Assembly (NCBI GenBank): GCA_051294375.1
Contig: CM119264.1
Coordinates: 19,165,590 to 19,229,589 of the forward strand
Length of the DNA stretch: 64,000 nucleotides
Reading direction: 5' to 3'
Source: Paraspadella gotoi
Taxonomy: Eukaryota > Chaetognatha
Part shown: one piece after another, positions 23,608 through 49,900 of the stretch
Position numbering within the stretch: the stretch's first letter is position 1
Layout of the letters: every line of letters starts with the position of its first letter
The notes under the pieces: model-generated
Databases searched by the model: none
What the model saw: only the letters and a program-made list of their open reading frames with translations
What the model was told of the DNA's origin: nothing
Position numbers and translations under genes: made by a program

Positions 23608-25020
23608 CTTAACTTTAAAAGCAATCCACGAAATAATACGTGCGAAACAAAACCGAAAGGTCTCTTCCAACACCTCCTTTTTTAACTCTACAGTTCAAAA
23701 ACACCGTCCAGTAAATTGAACAATTGTCATTAATCACAATAAACGATGACTGAGCTTACTTTCAATTCACGTTTTTTCTCTCGCTTCCTAATCCGAGGGC
23801 CAATTTTCCTTTCTTCCCAATTTTTTGACTTTCGTTTTCTTCTTTCACTTTTCGCCGTCTTCGCTCATGTGGTTTTCTCCGCTAAATTTATATCAATTCT
23901 CTTATATACGGTTTTTGTTTCAACTACAAAAGCTTTTGAATCTCATCAAGATAACGATTCGACAAAGCAGAAATACATTTCAGGCTCTCGCCAATTTTAT
24001 CTTTATTTACGCGTGCGTCCACAACTCCCCCATCGTTAGGCTCCATCTCATTATAGTGAAATCTAATATCCACATCTAATATCCTTTGCAATTTGTTGTG
24101 GAAAAAAAAATATAAACAAAGAACGGCATTTAGCCTCGGCAATTAATTAACTTCATAATATGGACCTACCTAATATTCGTCTTTCAGTATTACCAACACT
24201 AAAGGACGAAAATGACGATTGAAATTCAAGCGGATTTGAGGGTCGTCTGAAGAATACCTATTATCAAAAACCATCGAGATATAATTGTTTATTATGCTAT
24301 ATTCCCCTATAATCATTCTTTTCTCTTATTATTCCGTATTGTCATCTCCCGTCAACATTCTCTTTCCTCTTATCGATTCTCGATCTAATTCCTTATTCAC
24401 TCGAAAAGCCGACGGCTGCGGATTAAGCGACAGCCGTGCCAGACGGTGTAGCTGGCCTTTGTTGTCGTTGTAGTCTTTCTTGTTTCCGTTGATCTAAGAT
24501 TTGTCAGAGAAAAAGAAAAAAAGAAAAAAAAAGAGAATATTTAAACACTAAAATTGCTTAAATGCCGTATTTCTTTTCATTTTAAGGTTCATTACCCTCG
24601 CTTCGTCTTCAGTCGAGGACCAAGCCGAATTCCCCGGGTCAACTCGACCGGAGCGAAAAAAGAGTCTCCGACCGCTAACCGGAAAATCGGAGCCGGGAAA
24701 TAGTCGGGCGAATCGGCACTTAATTTGGGCTTAAATCACGTGGCGTAGAATAAAGAGTACGTAAGGTCTGAATCGCTTGTCCCACGCCGAGAATTCCGAT
24801 TCTCGTCCCACGAGGAATCTTTTATGGTTTTCCTAGTCTCCCTTTTCCAATTCACGCGGAGAAAGAAAATCCAAAACCTGGCAACGACAATCGAAACAAC
24901 GACGACGACGACGACAACGACGAAAGCTTCCCTCAATCGGTTTCATCTTTATTCCATTTTTCCCTCTCCCAGAACCGCGTCCGCGCCCATAATCTGACGA
25001 CACTGTCTTTCCCGGATTTT
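23604..25020. other. Gene-free stretch
   Basis: No supported gene. There is a short GAC-rich run at 24899-24920. Confidence 0.4.
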
Positions 25021-25025
25021 CTCTC

Positions 25026-25081
<56 letters not shown>

Positions 25082-25157
25082 CTCTCTCTCTTCTCTCTCT
25101 CTCTCTCTCTCCTCTCTCTTCTCTCTCTCTCTCTCTCCTCTCTCTCCTCTCTCTCTC
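25021..25157. repeat. (TC)n microsatellite, interrupted
   Basis: About 137 bp of TC with repeated one-base slips. Confidence 0.95.
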
Positions 25158-25904
25158 CATCCAATTCTCCGTTTTCCCCTTGCGAGATGCATTCGTTCCC
25201 ATTCCCTCATTTATTACCATTTCTTACCCGGAAAGTCTGCGCCATTTATTTTCCCCTCGTCGCTTTGGGATCGAGACTGGGGTTTGAACTTGGGTCTCTT
25301 CTGGGGACTAAGACTGGTTTGAGGGGTAAGACTGAAATTTAGCGACTTTAAGGGTCAGGATTTGAATTGGGGTAATTGGAGGGATCAAAGTGGCTGTTCA
25401 TACCACGAATGATATTTTACCTCCTGTTTCCAAGGGGAAGCGAGGTTAAAGTAAAAACTCTTACCATACGCATTATAAAATTGTAGTGTTTTCAGTTTAA
25501 CTTTTGACTTTTGTTTTTCTTTTCTGCAAATTTCTCGATTTGTTGACCATACTTCTTAGTTTTTAATCTATCGCCATATATTAGCAGATTTCTAAAGTGG
25601 ATCCATTAATACAAGTTTCTCTCGGCGCCATTTTTACTAGTTCCCCTCGATGCCATTCCTTTTGATCCGCTCCTCGTTTGAGCAACGCAAACTTTATCTC
25701 TCGTCACAAGGCTCATCGCCGGTCGAAGCCATCAAGCCACCAAATTGTCGTCGCTCGCCTCATTTTCGAAATCACGGTTCGGGGGCCATTAGAGAAAGAA
25801 AAGAAGAAATGGGTGAAGGATGGGAGAAAGAAAGGAAAACGAAAGGAGCAAGAAAGAGAGGAAAGAGTGGAAGATGAAAGATACATGAAAGAGAGTAAGA
25901 AATA
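25158..25904. other. Gene-free stretch
   Basis: Nothing recognised. It becomes purine-rich from about 25790. Confidence 0.4.
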
Positions 25905-25997
25905 AAAAGGAAAGAAAGAAAAAAGAAAGAAAGAAAGAAAGAAAGNNNNNNNNNNNNNNNNNNNGAAAGAAAGAAAGAAAGAAAGAAAGAAAGAATA
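25905..25997. repeat. (GAAA)n microsatellite containing a 19-N gap
   Basis: GAAA repeats on both sides of N at 25946-25964. Confidence 0.9.
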
Positions 25998-28900
25998 AAA
26001 AAGAGATATAAAAATAGAAAAGGAAAAACGAGAGAGAGAGAGAAAGAGAAACCACATTAAGGTGTGTGAGTGTGTGTGGCTCAAGATTCCCCAGGCAATT
26101 CTGATGTCTCACTGGCGCCTTCTTCCCTCGTCAGTTCCATCTTTAACATCCGGTTTATTACTCTGATTACGACGGATGAATTCGTCATCATTGCCGCCGG
26201 CGAAGCGTCAGCCTCGTCTCTCTGATGAGTTTTCGAACTTTTGCTACCACAGTTAGAAAGCTTTTTCCAAGTGATTAATTACTCCAAATGGTAAACTTTT
26301 GTGCTCTTTTTTTTTTTTTTTTCTATAGCGTGCTTTTTATGGCGAAACTACAAAACAACAAACAAAAGGTTTCGCCGAAAAAGGATATGCCGTTATGCCT
26401 AAATTTTTACTTCTCACTCGTCTCCTCGCGATGATAGAATGAGGTATCGGCGAGCTTACGGATCCGAGGCATTTTGGGGTAAGTAATTTTCCTGGGTTCT
26501 GGTTTCGTGCCCTCGGCTCCATATTTCTGCGTCGGTCGCGGATGATAAAGTTGGGGAGTGCCCAGAGTATCACATCCGTCAGCCGCTCAAAGAGTGTGCA
26601 CTGTACATTCGAGGAATTTACATTTCACTTTTTTATCCAACGAGACATGGGAAATTTTGCTTGATCAACGGCTTCGAAAATACATGTCATGCCTTGCCCT
26701 GCCCATTGCCTTTGCCAAACCCAAAGCCGTCATGAGGTTGCTCCATATTAACTGTGAATTCAACTTGGCCTCATTCACCTGACCCATCCTCATATTAGCC
26801 CTTCACTCTGCCAACTCTAAAAGTTTGCCGCGGCGGTCGCTGTTGGCGTCATGGACGCCAGAAAGCGACTGACAGCGTCGAGTAAAAAACTCTCGGGGCC
26901 TTCAGGGTTCAACGACGGAGCGGCGCCCGAATATTACCAGGGGGCGCTCATAAAATCGCGGGGGAAAACCGCGGGAAAAGGGGCTTGGCGGATTCGGTTG
27001 GCAGATTAAGCAAAGCACAGGTAAAGTGGCCCGGGCAACCCAATTGAGGGTTTTGAGTGGGAGCGTTGACTTGTTTTTCGTACGAATCGAAAAAACATTT
27101 AAACTTTACTGTTTTGAATGGGAGAATGGCGTATTCCAGCTCCACTAAGTAATTTATTAACATTGTACGAGAGGCAATTACGAGGTCCATGATTCACGAT
27201 ACGAAGACTCATTATCCCGGAGAACAGTCGTTTTATCTCTTTCTCTCGAAAACGAGAAAAGAAAAGCGATGTGACGCAAATTGTTACATATTTATTATTT
27301 AATAAAATACTAAGTTTACAAATAAAATAAATAGGAGAGAGAATAGGATAGTAGCGAATATGATCTGTTGGGAAATTCAGATATTAAATATAATAAGGAC
27401 CGTATTACGACTGTTAAAAAATATAAAATGGGGTACAGATACTTATTTTCTCAGGTTTAGAAATTTCAGTGAGGGGTCGTTACGCCGCAATGGTAGTATC
27501 TTTTCCCAGCTTCGGTTATGATTTTTCAGTCCGTTTGAAGGCGAAACCGTCATGCTTTTGCGAATTGGCCAATTACATTTACAAGAGGTCGGGACCACCG
27601 TGAAAAATTGTTTGCTTTTTACTATAATATTAATCAGTTGCTTATGCAATTAGAGTTCCATCAACATTACCTCCTTCACTGTTTAAAAATTCTACGAAAA
27701 AATTCTGTGAAATAAAAACAAACAAACAAAAAACCGCAAACAAAACATCCACGAAATATGTCTTTCGAAGCGAATTTGAAAAAAAAAAATTTGCTTTGAA
27801 TTGTAAAGTGGAAGGGTTCCGGGCGCGGGCGTTGTTATCTCTCTTCGCCTTCTACTACATAAATCTTTCTGTTTCTGTCGGTTGGAAATTACTCGGAGCT
27901 CCTCTCCTGGTTTTATTTGCGTTTTCATCACGTTGGACGGCGGATATAGGCGGCAGTGAGAGTGGTAGGTCTGGTAGCGGTAGGGTGGTGGCGGTGAAGG
28001 TCACTCATTCATTTCTTCGTGTGTCTATTGTCTATTCTTAAATAATTTATGTATCTATTATGTCTCAAATCATATTATGAAATTGGTACAACAAATATAA
28101 AAATTATTCATTTTTTAGATAAATGAGCTATCATGCCTCCTGACTTTGGACAGCCTATGAAGGGTTAAGGCCTGCATCCCTCATCTATATTCATATAATA
28201 TTTCTATCTTATTATATCGTATTATATTGTTTAAATTACATTATTACTTACATAATTACATTATTCAGGGATGACTTGTCAAGTATCAAGTTACATAAAT
28301 TTACAACTTAAAACTACTAAAAATTAATCAAAGAGGATTTTTTTCTCATATTTAATTTCAAATGGTGTCACTCAGATTCTTTCATGTCTAGAGTATTTCT
28401 TACACTTTCTTGCCGTTATCTAATTTCCTCTTGTATTAGTGCTACTTAAACCTTGTTTAAGGTATTTAGGTAGGCGCGAGAGTGGCTAAGGCAGACAAGG
28501 GGGAACACGTCCGAGCCAGGAGCCTTGGAGACAATAACTGTTGGGCCAATGACGATAACTACCGTTGACGGCGTCGGTGGCGTCGGAGCGATTCCGGTTA
28601 CAGTCTGACGTGCCGACGAAAGAGGCTTCGTTAAATTCCAAGTTGTCCTCGTGAACGCGTTGTAAATAGACATTAATTTTAGAGCGAGTCCGGCAATGCT
28701 TGTTCGTTCATATTTAAGTTTCTTAAATTAATTCAATGCTGTTTTTTTTCTCCTGGTTCGTTTCGTTTCATTCAAACTGGAACAGAAAGTAATCTAACCA
28801 TGTGTTGGGCAGATGCACCCTCTATTTCCAGAAGACAACACTAACGTCCCCATCCCAAACAGATAAATAATATTATATTTAAATATTTAACACAAAAATA

Positions 28901-29099
28901 TTTTAACAAATACATAAAATCATAAATAATAATTATTTTTTAATCTAAAAAAAATCAAGTTAGTGAAACAAGTAATTGTGCAACTTTCAAAAAAAAAAAT
29001 TCTTAACATTTTTCATTGACAATGAAAGCGGTCGGAGTGATTCGTAGGGAAAAAAGTGAAGAGCACAGCGACATAGCAAAATTTTGTTTTCATGATTTC

Positions 29100-29104
<5 letters not shown>
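25998..29104. other. Gene-free stretch
   Basis: No convincing exon. 28480-28620 is more GC-rich, and both strands are open for about 60 codons there, but without clear splice sites or resemblance to a family. Confidence 0.4.

Positions 29105-29152
<48 letters not shown>
29105..29152. repeat. (TC)n microsatellite
   Basis: Pure TC run. Confidence 0.95.
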
Positions 29153-29154
<2 letters not shown>

Positions 29155-30741
29155 AGAATATTCCGCGGATGGACGCAAAACAAAGTTACTCTCGTCGGCC
29201 ATGGGGAAAACAACCCAACGACAAACAACCAATGGACGGAGGACGAACGAAAAAAAAACTTATTTGCATATAAACGTGATAGAATTAAATTCGCTTTCAT
29301 CCTAACTACCGAATCACAATAAAAAAAAACAAACAAAAAACAAACAACGAACTCCGAAAAAATCAGGAGCAGAAAATTTGATCGTAAAAGGCTTCTCAGT
29401 ATTTTCTTCTCTACTATAAAGAAAATTGCTGAAACCTTCGCAAAGCGACGAATAAACTCCACCAAAACAAAAACACTGAAGCATAACAATTCACCGAATA
29501 TGGAGTTGGCGGATAAGATATTGGTGTCGTTGTTCCTTTGTTCCTTGTTTTTCTCCCGCTGTGACCCGAAGATGAGGAAGAGGCGCCAAAAGGCGTCGTC
29601 TGCCGGAGAAGGAATCAATCAAAAGTGAGTACCAAGTGAAGGGTGAGTAAATAAGGATGAGAAGAAAAATCGGGGTGAACCGAAGAATGTCTTCGTGGAC
29701 AATATGTCGCTGGTAGACAGGAAGTCGACGTTGTCTTGGTACTTATTAGTAATAACGAATACTATGCGTTTACTATAACGACTAATAAAGACAACAATAT
29801 ATTAGCGCGCTGTTTTCGCCATTTCTATTGTGAGACGGTCTCACAAGAGCGGCGAGAGTGGCCGTTATTCGCTTCGACAAAGAATCCTCATAAGTTGGAC
29901 TCTCTCATTTTTTTCGGTCGCATCGCAGAAATTGAGAAAAATTGAAAAGGGAAGGCGGCAAAAAAAAAAGACTGGGATAGAAAAGGGGGGCAGGATAAAG
30001 GGTGGGGGATGGAAAGAAGCCCCAAAAATTTATAAGGGATAAAAGGAAAAAAATCGCGAATGAAGGCAAAACATACGACTGGCTCGAAACTTGTGGATAG
30101 AGTAACGAAGAAAAAAAAAGAAAGAAAATACTAAGATATTTTGTTTCAAATAAAAAAATTTAAAAATAAGATAATGTCACCTTATGTAGTGTTAAGAAAG
30201 TCAATAATTTTATAACCTTTTTAAATGACAACTGTTCTTCTTATAATATATTTTAATTTAAAAATAAGAATGAAAAAAAATCTCATTGATTAAGCCGCTT
30301 GCTTTGGAAAGAGAACGTCAAAGATTTGATTAATTTAAAAAGAAATTTAAAAAATTTTGAAGGGGAGAGAAGCCGAGAGGATGCAAGTCGCGAGAGAAAT
30401 GAAAAAAAGAGGATAAAATAAAAAAATTCAAGAAATTATTAAGATATTGGAACAGAAAAATATAGAGTTTTTAAGGAGAGTTTCTTTGTGGGTTTTACAA
30501 GTTTTACGAGGCAGTCCTGAAAAGAAAAAGAAAAGAAGAAACTTATCTCTAATATTTACTAACCTGTGCAAAGTGTGCGATGACTTTGCAACAATTATTG
30601 CGTATTCGTCAAAGTCAAAACATACTTTACTGCCTATCCAATGTCTCATTTTAAAATTTTTTTCGGACTAAAACGTTTTAATTTTTAACAATACCGCGTT
30701 TGTTATTCTTTTATATTTGACAAAACTTGACTTCCCTCCAG
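29153..30741. other. Gene-free stretch, AT-rich in its second half
   Basis: No supported exon. It lies upstream of the first recognised exon of the Ig-domain gene and could be intron or promoter. Confidence 0.4.
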
Positions 30742-43562
<12,821 letters not shown>

Positions 43563-43685
43563 GTGAGTTTGGGCTCCGTTGATTTAATCTTTTTTACGAT
43601 TTTTTTTAATTTAGATAAGTGCCAAGTAACAAAGCGAGTGAGGTGAAAACTGAAAAAGGCTTGTGAAATTCAAATAAATTAAAAA

Positions 43686-43695
43686 NNNNNNNNNN
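43686..43695. other. Assembly gap, 10 N, equivalent to about 780 bp in block B
   Basis: Flanking sequence aligns with block B at 56567 and 57345, where the interval is present as sequence. Confidence 0.85.
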
Positions 43696-43778
43696 AAATA
43701 AATTTATATCTAAAAAATTCCGTAAATAATTCTTAAGGATCGAATTTACTAAAATCTCGAGAATTTTCTCATCGTTTT

Positions 43779-44034
43779 NNNNNNNNNNNNNNNNNNNNNN
43801 NNNNNNNNNNNNNNNNNNNNNNNNNNNNNNNNNNNNNNNNNNNNNNNNNNNNNNNNNNNNNNNNNNNNNNNNNNNNNNNNNNNNNNNNNNNNNNNNNNNN
43901 NNNNNNNNNNNNNNNNNNNNNNNNNNNNNNNNNNNNNNNNNNNNNNNNNNNNNNNNNNNNNNNNNNNNNNNNNNNNNNNNNNNNNNNNNNNNNNNNNNNN
44001 NNNNNNNNNNNNNNNNNNNNNNNNNNNNNNNNNN
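43779..44034. other. Assembly gap, 256 N, equivalent to about 105 bp in block B
   Basis: TTCTCATCGTTTT before it and TAGTCACCTGAATCTTTT after it flank only about 105 bp in block B (57424-57530). Confidence 0.85.
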
Positions 44035-44324
44035 CAACTTATAGTCACCTGAATCTTTTCGGCTCTTTTCAAGAAACATAACTATTCTTTGCCCTTTTCG
44101 GGCGACTGACCAGTGACCACTGACCACGAAGTTTCTAGAGAGTGAAATGGTTCAATTCAGTATCTACTTGGTTCCTTCGTTTTGCGTTCAACTGTGTGGC
44201 CACATTCTGATTGATTGACATCTTCAGTCTACACTACAGTTCCGTAGCCCTCTTCCCCACCTAATAACGAGCGGTTTTGTCATTTTAGCATCTTCAAGAA
44301 ACTTTTTATCGTTCGTCCGCTCCG

Positions 44325-44560
44325 TGAAGACGTTAAAGGAGAGAACAAATTTCCGCTGAAGACGATTAAAGGAGAGAACAATTTCCGTGAAGAACGTTAA
44401 AGGAAGAACCAAATTTCCGTTGTGAAGACCGTTAAAAGCGAGCAGAACAAATTTCCCTCTGTGAAGGGACGTTAAAGGAGAGAACAAATTTTCCGTTGAG
44501 GACGTTAAAGGAAGAACAAATTTCCGTGAAGACGTTAAAGGAGAGAACAAATTTCCGTGT
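44325..44560. repeat. 31 bp minisatellite, about seven units (block A)
   Basis: The unit contains GAAGACGTTAAAGGAGAGAA followed by CAAATTTCCGT. Units here carry many indels, whereas the block B counterpart (57767-57920) has five cleaner units. Confidence 0.9.
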
Positions 44561-45182
44561 CGTTAAATCAGGATTACGTCGAATCTTCACCCGGGGCAAA
44601 TTGCGTTGACGAGAAAAAACAAATCCAGGCACTGTCCAGTGTGCACACCGTCACGGGGAATCAAGGCGACCACGTCTGGCTTCCTGCGCGTCAACTTCCA
44701 GAGGTTTCTTTCAGGCATAATACATATAAGGTTATTTTGTGAATCAGCTGTCATGTAATTTTTGATTTGTTTTCACCATTTAGAAAAATCCTGTTTGAAA
44801 AAAAAATTTCAAATTAAAGTCGTCGATGGTTCAAAAAAAGACTGGATTCTTTTTTATTAAATGAATAAAAATTAGGATCAAAAACCTTTTGGGAAATAAT
44901 TCTGGAATCGAAAACCAGATGGTGCCCACCGTCACAGCCCAGCCTGATTTGTCGTCTTACAATTCCGGTCGATTGCCGCCGAGTTCCAGCGAGATTCAAG
45001 CGATAATCATTATTCCCTAAGAGAGCAAAATGAAACAAAATTTATCGATGATCATAATATGCAGATTTTTTTATACAGATTTTTTTATACAAATCAATAA
45101 AATAAAGAGTGGTCTTTTCATACAATTGAAACATTCTTTGAAATATTTTCCAGTTCATTGATAGGGATGCCAGGTACTCTGG

Positions 45183-45361
45183 GAGTGAATAAACGAGACT
45201 GTGAGAGAGTCTTGATTGAAAGCTTGCAGGGACCTGCTATGTCATTATCTTGTAAGAGTGATGGAGGCCTTAAACCACCAAAGCCTGTCCAAAGTCAGGG
45301 GCAAGATAGCTTATTTATTAAATGAATGGATAATTTTTATATTGGTTGTACCAATTTCATA
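45183..45361 (+). repeat. Dispersed ~180 bp repeat, copy 2 (block A)
   Basis: Matches 9493-9679 from GAGTGAATAAACGAGACTGT to ACCAATTTCATA. Confidence 0.85.
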
Positions 45362-45652
45362 AAAAAGTTCTTCCTTTTGTTGCGATAATTCCAAAACACC
45401 AACTAAAGACTAAAGCGCAATTTCGTCCCGGGCGTCGGAAAAAAAACACCGACAAAAAAGAAAACGTCACATTAATTAAAAATTAAAGGTCGAAAGAAGG
45501 AGGAAAAAGAAGAAAGAGGGGAAAGGGAGGGAGGGAGGGAGGCTTCAAGAAAAAAGGTCATCAACGGGAATCGAGTGAAAATTGGATGAAATCAACGGAG
45601 AAAAAAATGAATAATTCATTTTCCCTTCAGTTTCAATTTACGACGATTCCCG

Positions 45653-45678
45653 CTCTCTCTCTCTCTCTCTCTCTCTCT
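45653..45678. repeat. (CT)n microsatellite
   Basis: Much shorter than the equivalent tract in block B (59019-59099), which seems also to replace the unique sequence after it. Confidence 0.9.
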
Positions 45679-46037
45679 GTCGTCCTCCAGTCTCTCTTAT
45701 CAGCCTTCGTCGCTTCCTCTCCTCCTTCGTTCGATGCTGGTCAGGTCGTCTATCTCTCCTCCTCTCTCCTCTCTTCTCTCTCCCCTCTCTTCACTATCTG
45801 ACTTCTAACTTGTAATTCTACAGATCTTCTTTCTCTTTTTGATCTCGAATCGCATCTCGATCTCAAGATTCTACTCGAAATTGCCGAGTGTGCTCGGTGA
45901 GCAGTGAGCGGTGAGGCGTGAGGACTGAGGAGCCAAAAAAGCTAGATGAAATCGCGATTGTGAGAACTGCTGGTTTTCAGAAGGGACGAGAACGGAAGTC
46001 GTTGTGAATCGTGAGGAATCATTCATATTCGTGAGTT

Positions 46038-46038
46038 G

Positions 46039-46121
<83 letters not shown>

Positions 46122-46125
46122 AGAG
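46038..46125. repeat. (GA)n microsatellite
   Basis: Counterpart at 59352-59442. Confidence 0.95.
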
Positions 46126-46665
46126 AGATAAACAGGCGACCTTCGTCCGTTTTGACGTCGTTTGTACGTTAATGCACTCTCCACACGCCGTTCGGTTCGC
46201 GGTCTTTCACTCTGACTTCAAAAGAGATAAACAATTTTCGACGTAGGTTTTCTTTTCGCAAACGAAGTGGAAAATAGTCGGACATAAAACATGTATTCAT
46301 CATTAATGTCTGTCGAAGGAGGTTATTCTCGTTAGGCATCGCTTCGTCATCATTCGTTACAAACAAATTGAAAATCTATACAGGTTTTTTTTTTTATTTT
46401 TCCTCTTTCAACCATTGATTAATCTTTATTGCTTTCCGATTTTTTCTCTGTCAACCTCCTTCCTTTCGGCTTCTCCGTATTTTCTCGTTTGCCTACCAAC
46501 TTCGTTAGTCTGTCTGTCGGTCCGTCCGTCCGTCCGTCCGCCAATTCCTCCGTTTCTATTCCTCCTCTCATTCCCCTCCTCCTCTTTAGAAGATCACAAG
46601 GCTCAAATTCTGCGCTAATTAAAAACATTACTCTGAACGTTGTAACCTCCGAGAAAAAGAGAACC

Positions 46666-46690
46666 NNNNNNNNNNNNNNNNNNNNNNNNN
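46666..46690. other. Assembly gap of exactly 25 N between block A and the minisatellite side
   Basis: Similarity between A and B ends within a few bases of this gap, which makes it the likely mis-join or breakpoint. Confidence 0.9.
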
Positions 46691-46929
46691 AACAACGAGA
46701 AGGATAGTTCTTCCGCATTTCTTTCTTTCTCCAAGCTTCTTTCATCGCATCTCATCCTCTTCGCTGCCTACATCCGTCCTTACGTCTTTCTCTCATCACC
46801 AGCCCACACACCCCCCACGCGCATTTTCTCTCTCCAAGTTTTTCAACCCGCCACCACGCTCCGCCCACTTATCTCTTCTTCCCCCCCACCGCCCTCCTCC
46901 TTCTCCAGCCCATACGCCATTTTTACTCC

Positions 46930-49900
46930 AACGTTTTTCAGCCGCATTTTCTTTCGCTGCCTGTCATTCATTTTAAGTCCTCTTTTCCGTTCACTTCCTT
47001 CAAGGCCCATTTTCTCTTCGCTGCTGTAGGCTGCTCGCGTGCCCCGTTTATAGTCGGGCCACCTGGAGCCGGTCGCCTTCAACCTCGTCTCCGTGCCGGG
47101 ATAACGGCCGGGGGCGGCTAGCAGATTGCGCTCGTTACGCGCGTCGGGCAAATGAGGCACTCATTCATTTTAGTTTTTTCGGCATTTTTCGAGTTTTTCA
47201 GGCATTTTTTTTCGCTGCTGTCATTACTTTTAGTTTTCGGCATTTTTTCGTTTTGTTCAGGCGCATTTTTTTTTTCACGTTTTCAGAGCACTTTTTCAAA
47301 GTTTTTTGTCCAGGCCATTTTCTTTCGCTGCTGTCATTCATTTTAGTTTTTCCGCATTTTTTTCCAGTTTTTCAGGCATTTTTTTTCAGTTTTTCAGGCA
47401 TTTTTTTAGTTTTTTCCAGGCATTTCTTTCGCTGCTTGTCATTCATTTTAGTTTTTTTCCGGCATTTTTCAGTTTTTCAGGCGATTTTTGTCAAGTTTTT
47501 TTTCAGGCACTTTTCTTTCGGCTGCTGTCATTCATTTTAGTTTTTCGGCATTTTTCAGTTTTTCAGGCATTTTTTTTCAGTTTTCAGGGCATTTTCTTTC
47601 GCTGCTGTCATTCATTTAGTTTTTCGTTCCGGCCATTTTTTCAGTTTTTTTTTACGCGCATCTTTTTTTCAGTTTTTCCAGGCATTTTTATCGCTGTGTA
47701 TTCATTTTAGTTTTTCCGGCCATTTTTTTTCGTTTTTTCAGGCATTTTCTTTCGCTGTCGCTTCGTCCATTTCATACTTAGTTTTTTCGGCTTCTCCTTC
47801 TCGCTGCTCGTCCATCATCCTTAGTTCTTCTCGATTCTTCTTGCCTCCGCCTCCATTCATCTCTCTTAACGCTCTCTTTACGCGCCATCTTTCTTTCGCC
47901 TGCTCTCCGCTCATCTCTCACTCCTTTCAGCTCTCCTCTTCCCGCGCAACTCCCTCTCTCTCTCGCTCGCCTCCGCTCCCATCTCTCTTTCAACGCTCTC
48001 TTCGCGCATTCTCTCTTTCGCCTCGCTCCGCTCACTCCATCTCTCCTCACGCTCTCTCTCTCCGCGCACTTCCTCTCCTCTTCGCCTGCCTCCGCTCATT
48101 CCATCTCTCACGCTCTCTCTCTCGCGCACTCTCTTCTCTTCCCGCTCGCCTCGCACTCTCACTCTTCACGCTCTCTCTCCGGGCATTTTCTTTCAAACAT
48201 TGCTGTCATTTCATATTTAAGTTTTTTCCGCCGCCATTTTCTCTTTGCTGCTGTCATCTCACTTTTCAGTTTTTACCGGCATTTTCTTTCGCTGCTGTCA
48301 TTCATTTAGTTTTCCGGCATTTTTTTTCAAGTTTTTCAGGCATTTTTCCTTTCGCTGCTGTCATTCATCGTTCTATTTCTTCCGCGATCTTTTCAGTTTT
48401 CAGGCATTTCTTATTGCTGCTCCGCTCATCTATTCTACGCTCTCTTTCGCCCATCTCTTCCTCTCCTGCTCGCCCGTCCACTCACTACGTCTCTCCTTCT
48501 CCGCCGCATTTTCTTTCGCTGCCGCTCATCTCCATCTCTCTCAGCTCTCTCTTCGCGCATTCTTTTCTCTCGCTCTGTCAATTCATTTTAGTTTCCCGGC
48601 ATTTTCTTTCGCTGCTGTCATTCATTTTAGTTTTTCCGGCATTTTCTTTAGCTTGCTGTCATTCATTATTAGTTTTTCCTGGCATTTTCTTATCTTCGCT
48701 GCTGTCATTCTCATTTTAGTTTTTTCCGGCATTTTCTTTTGCTGCTGTCAAATTAATTTTAGTTTTTCCGGCAATTTGGTTCTTCGCTGCTGTCATTTCA
48801 TTTACTAGTCTTTTCCGCATTTTCTTTTGCTGCTGTCATTTCATTTAGTTTTTCCGGCATTTTCTTTCGCTGCTGTCATTCATTTTAGTTTTCCCGGCTT
48901 TTTTGCAGTTTTTTTCAGGCATTTTTCTTTCGCTGCTGTTCCATTCATTTTAGTTTTTCCGGCATTTTTTTCAGTTTTTCCGCATTTCTTTCGCTGCTGT
49001 CATTCATTTAGTTTTTCCGGCATTTCTTTCGCTGCTGTCATTCATTTTTAGCTTTTCCCGGCATTTTTCTTTCGCTGCTGTCCTTTCATTTTAGTTTTTT
49101 TCCGGCATTTTCTTTCGCTGCTGTCATTCATTTTAGTTTTTCCGGCATTTTCTTTCGCTGCTGTCATTCATGTTTTAGTTTTTTCCGAGCATTTTCTTTC
49201 GCTGCTCGTCATTCATTTTAGTTTTTTCCGGCATTGTTTCTTTCGCTGCTGTCCATTCAATTTTAGTTTTTTCCCCGGCCATTTTTCTTTCGCTGCTGTG
49301 CATCATTTTAGTTTTTCCGGCATTTTCTTTTTCGCTGCTGTCAATCATTATATAGTTTTTTTTTCCGGCATTTTCTTTCGCTGCTGTCCATTCATTTTAG
49401 TTTTTTCCGGCATTTTTATCAGTTTTTACAACGGCCATTTCTTTTCGCTGCCTGTCATTCAATTTTACGTTTTTTCCGGCATTTTTTTTTCAGTTTTTCA
49501 CAGAGCATTTGTCTTTCGCTGCTGTCATTCATTTTAGTTTTTTCCGGCATTTTTTCAGTTTTTCAGGCATATTTTTCAGTTTTTCAAGGGCATTTTTTCA
49601 AGTTTTTCCAGGCATTTTCTTTCGCTGCTGTCAATTCATTTTAGTTTTTTCCGGCATTTTTCAGGCATTTTCTTTCGCTGCTGTCATCAATTTTAGTTTT
49701 CCGCATTTCCGGCATTTTTTCAGTTTTTCAGGCATTTTTTTTCGCTGCTAGTCCATTCATTTTAGTTTTTCCGGCATTTTTTTCAGTTTTCAGGCATTTT
49801 TTTCAGTTTTTCAGGCATTTTTTCAGTTTATTTCAGGCATTTCTTTCGCTGCTGTCATTCATTTTAGTTTCCGGCATTTTTTTCATTTTTCAGGCATTTT

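Noticed and set aside
28446-28673. 75-codon minus-strand frame with many Val and Pro
   Set aside because: No splice sites, no family resemblance, and the plus strand is equally open. Low-complexity GTCGGTGGCGTCGG explains part of it.
44573-44742. Possible exon after TAAATCAG with a frame of about 56 codons in block A
   Set aside because: The frame is not preserved in block B, the sequence is noisy in both copies, and no Ig or other domain pattern appears.
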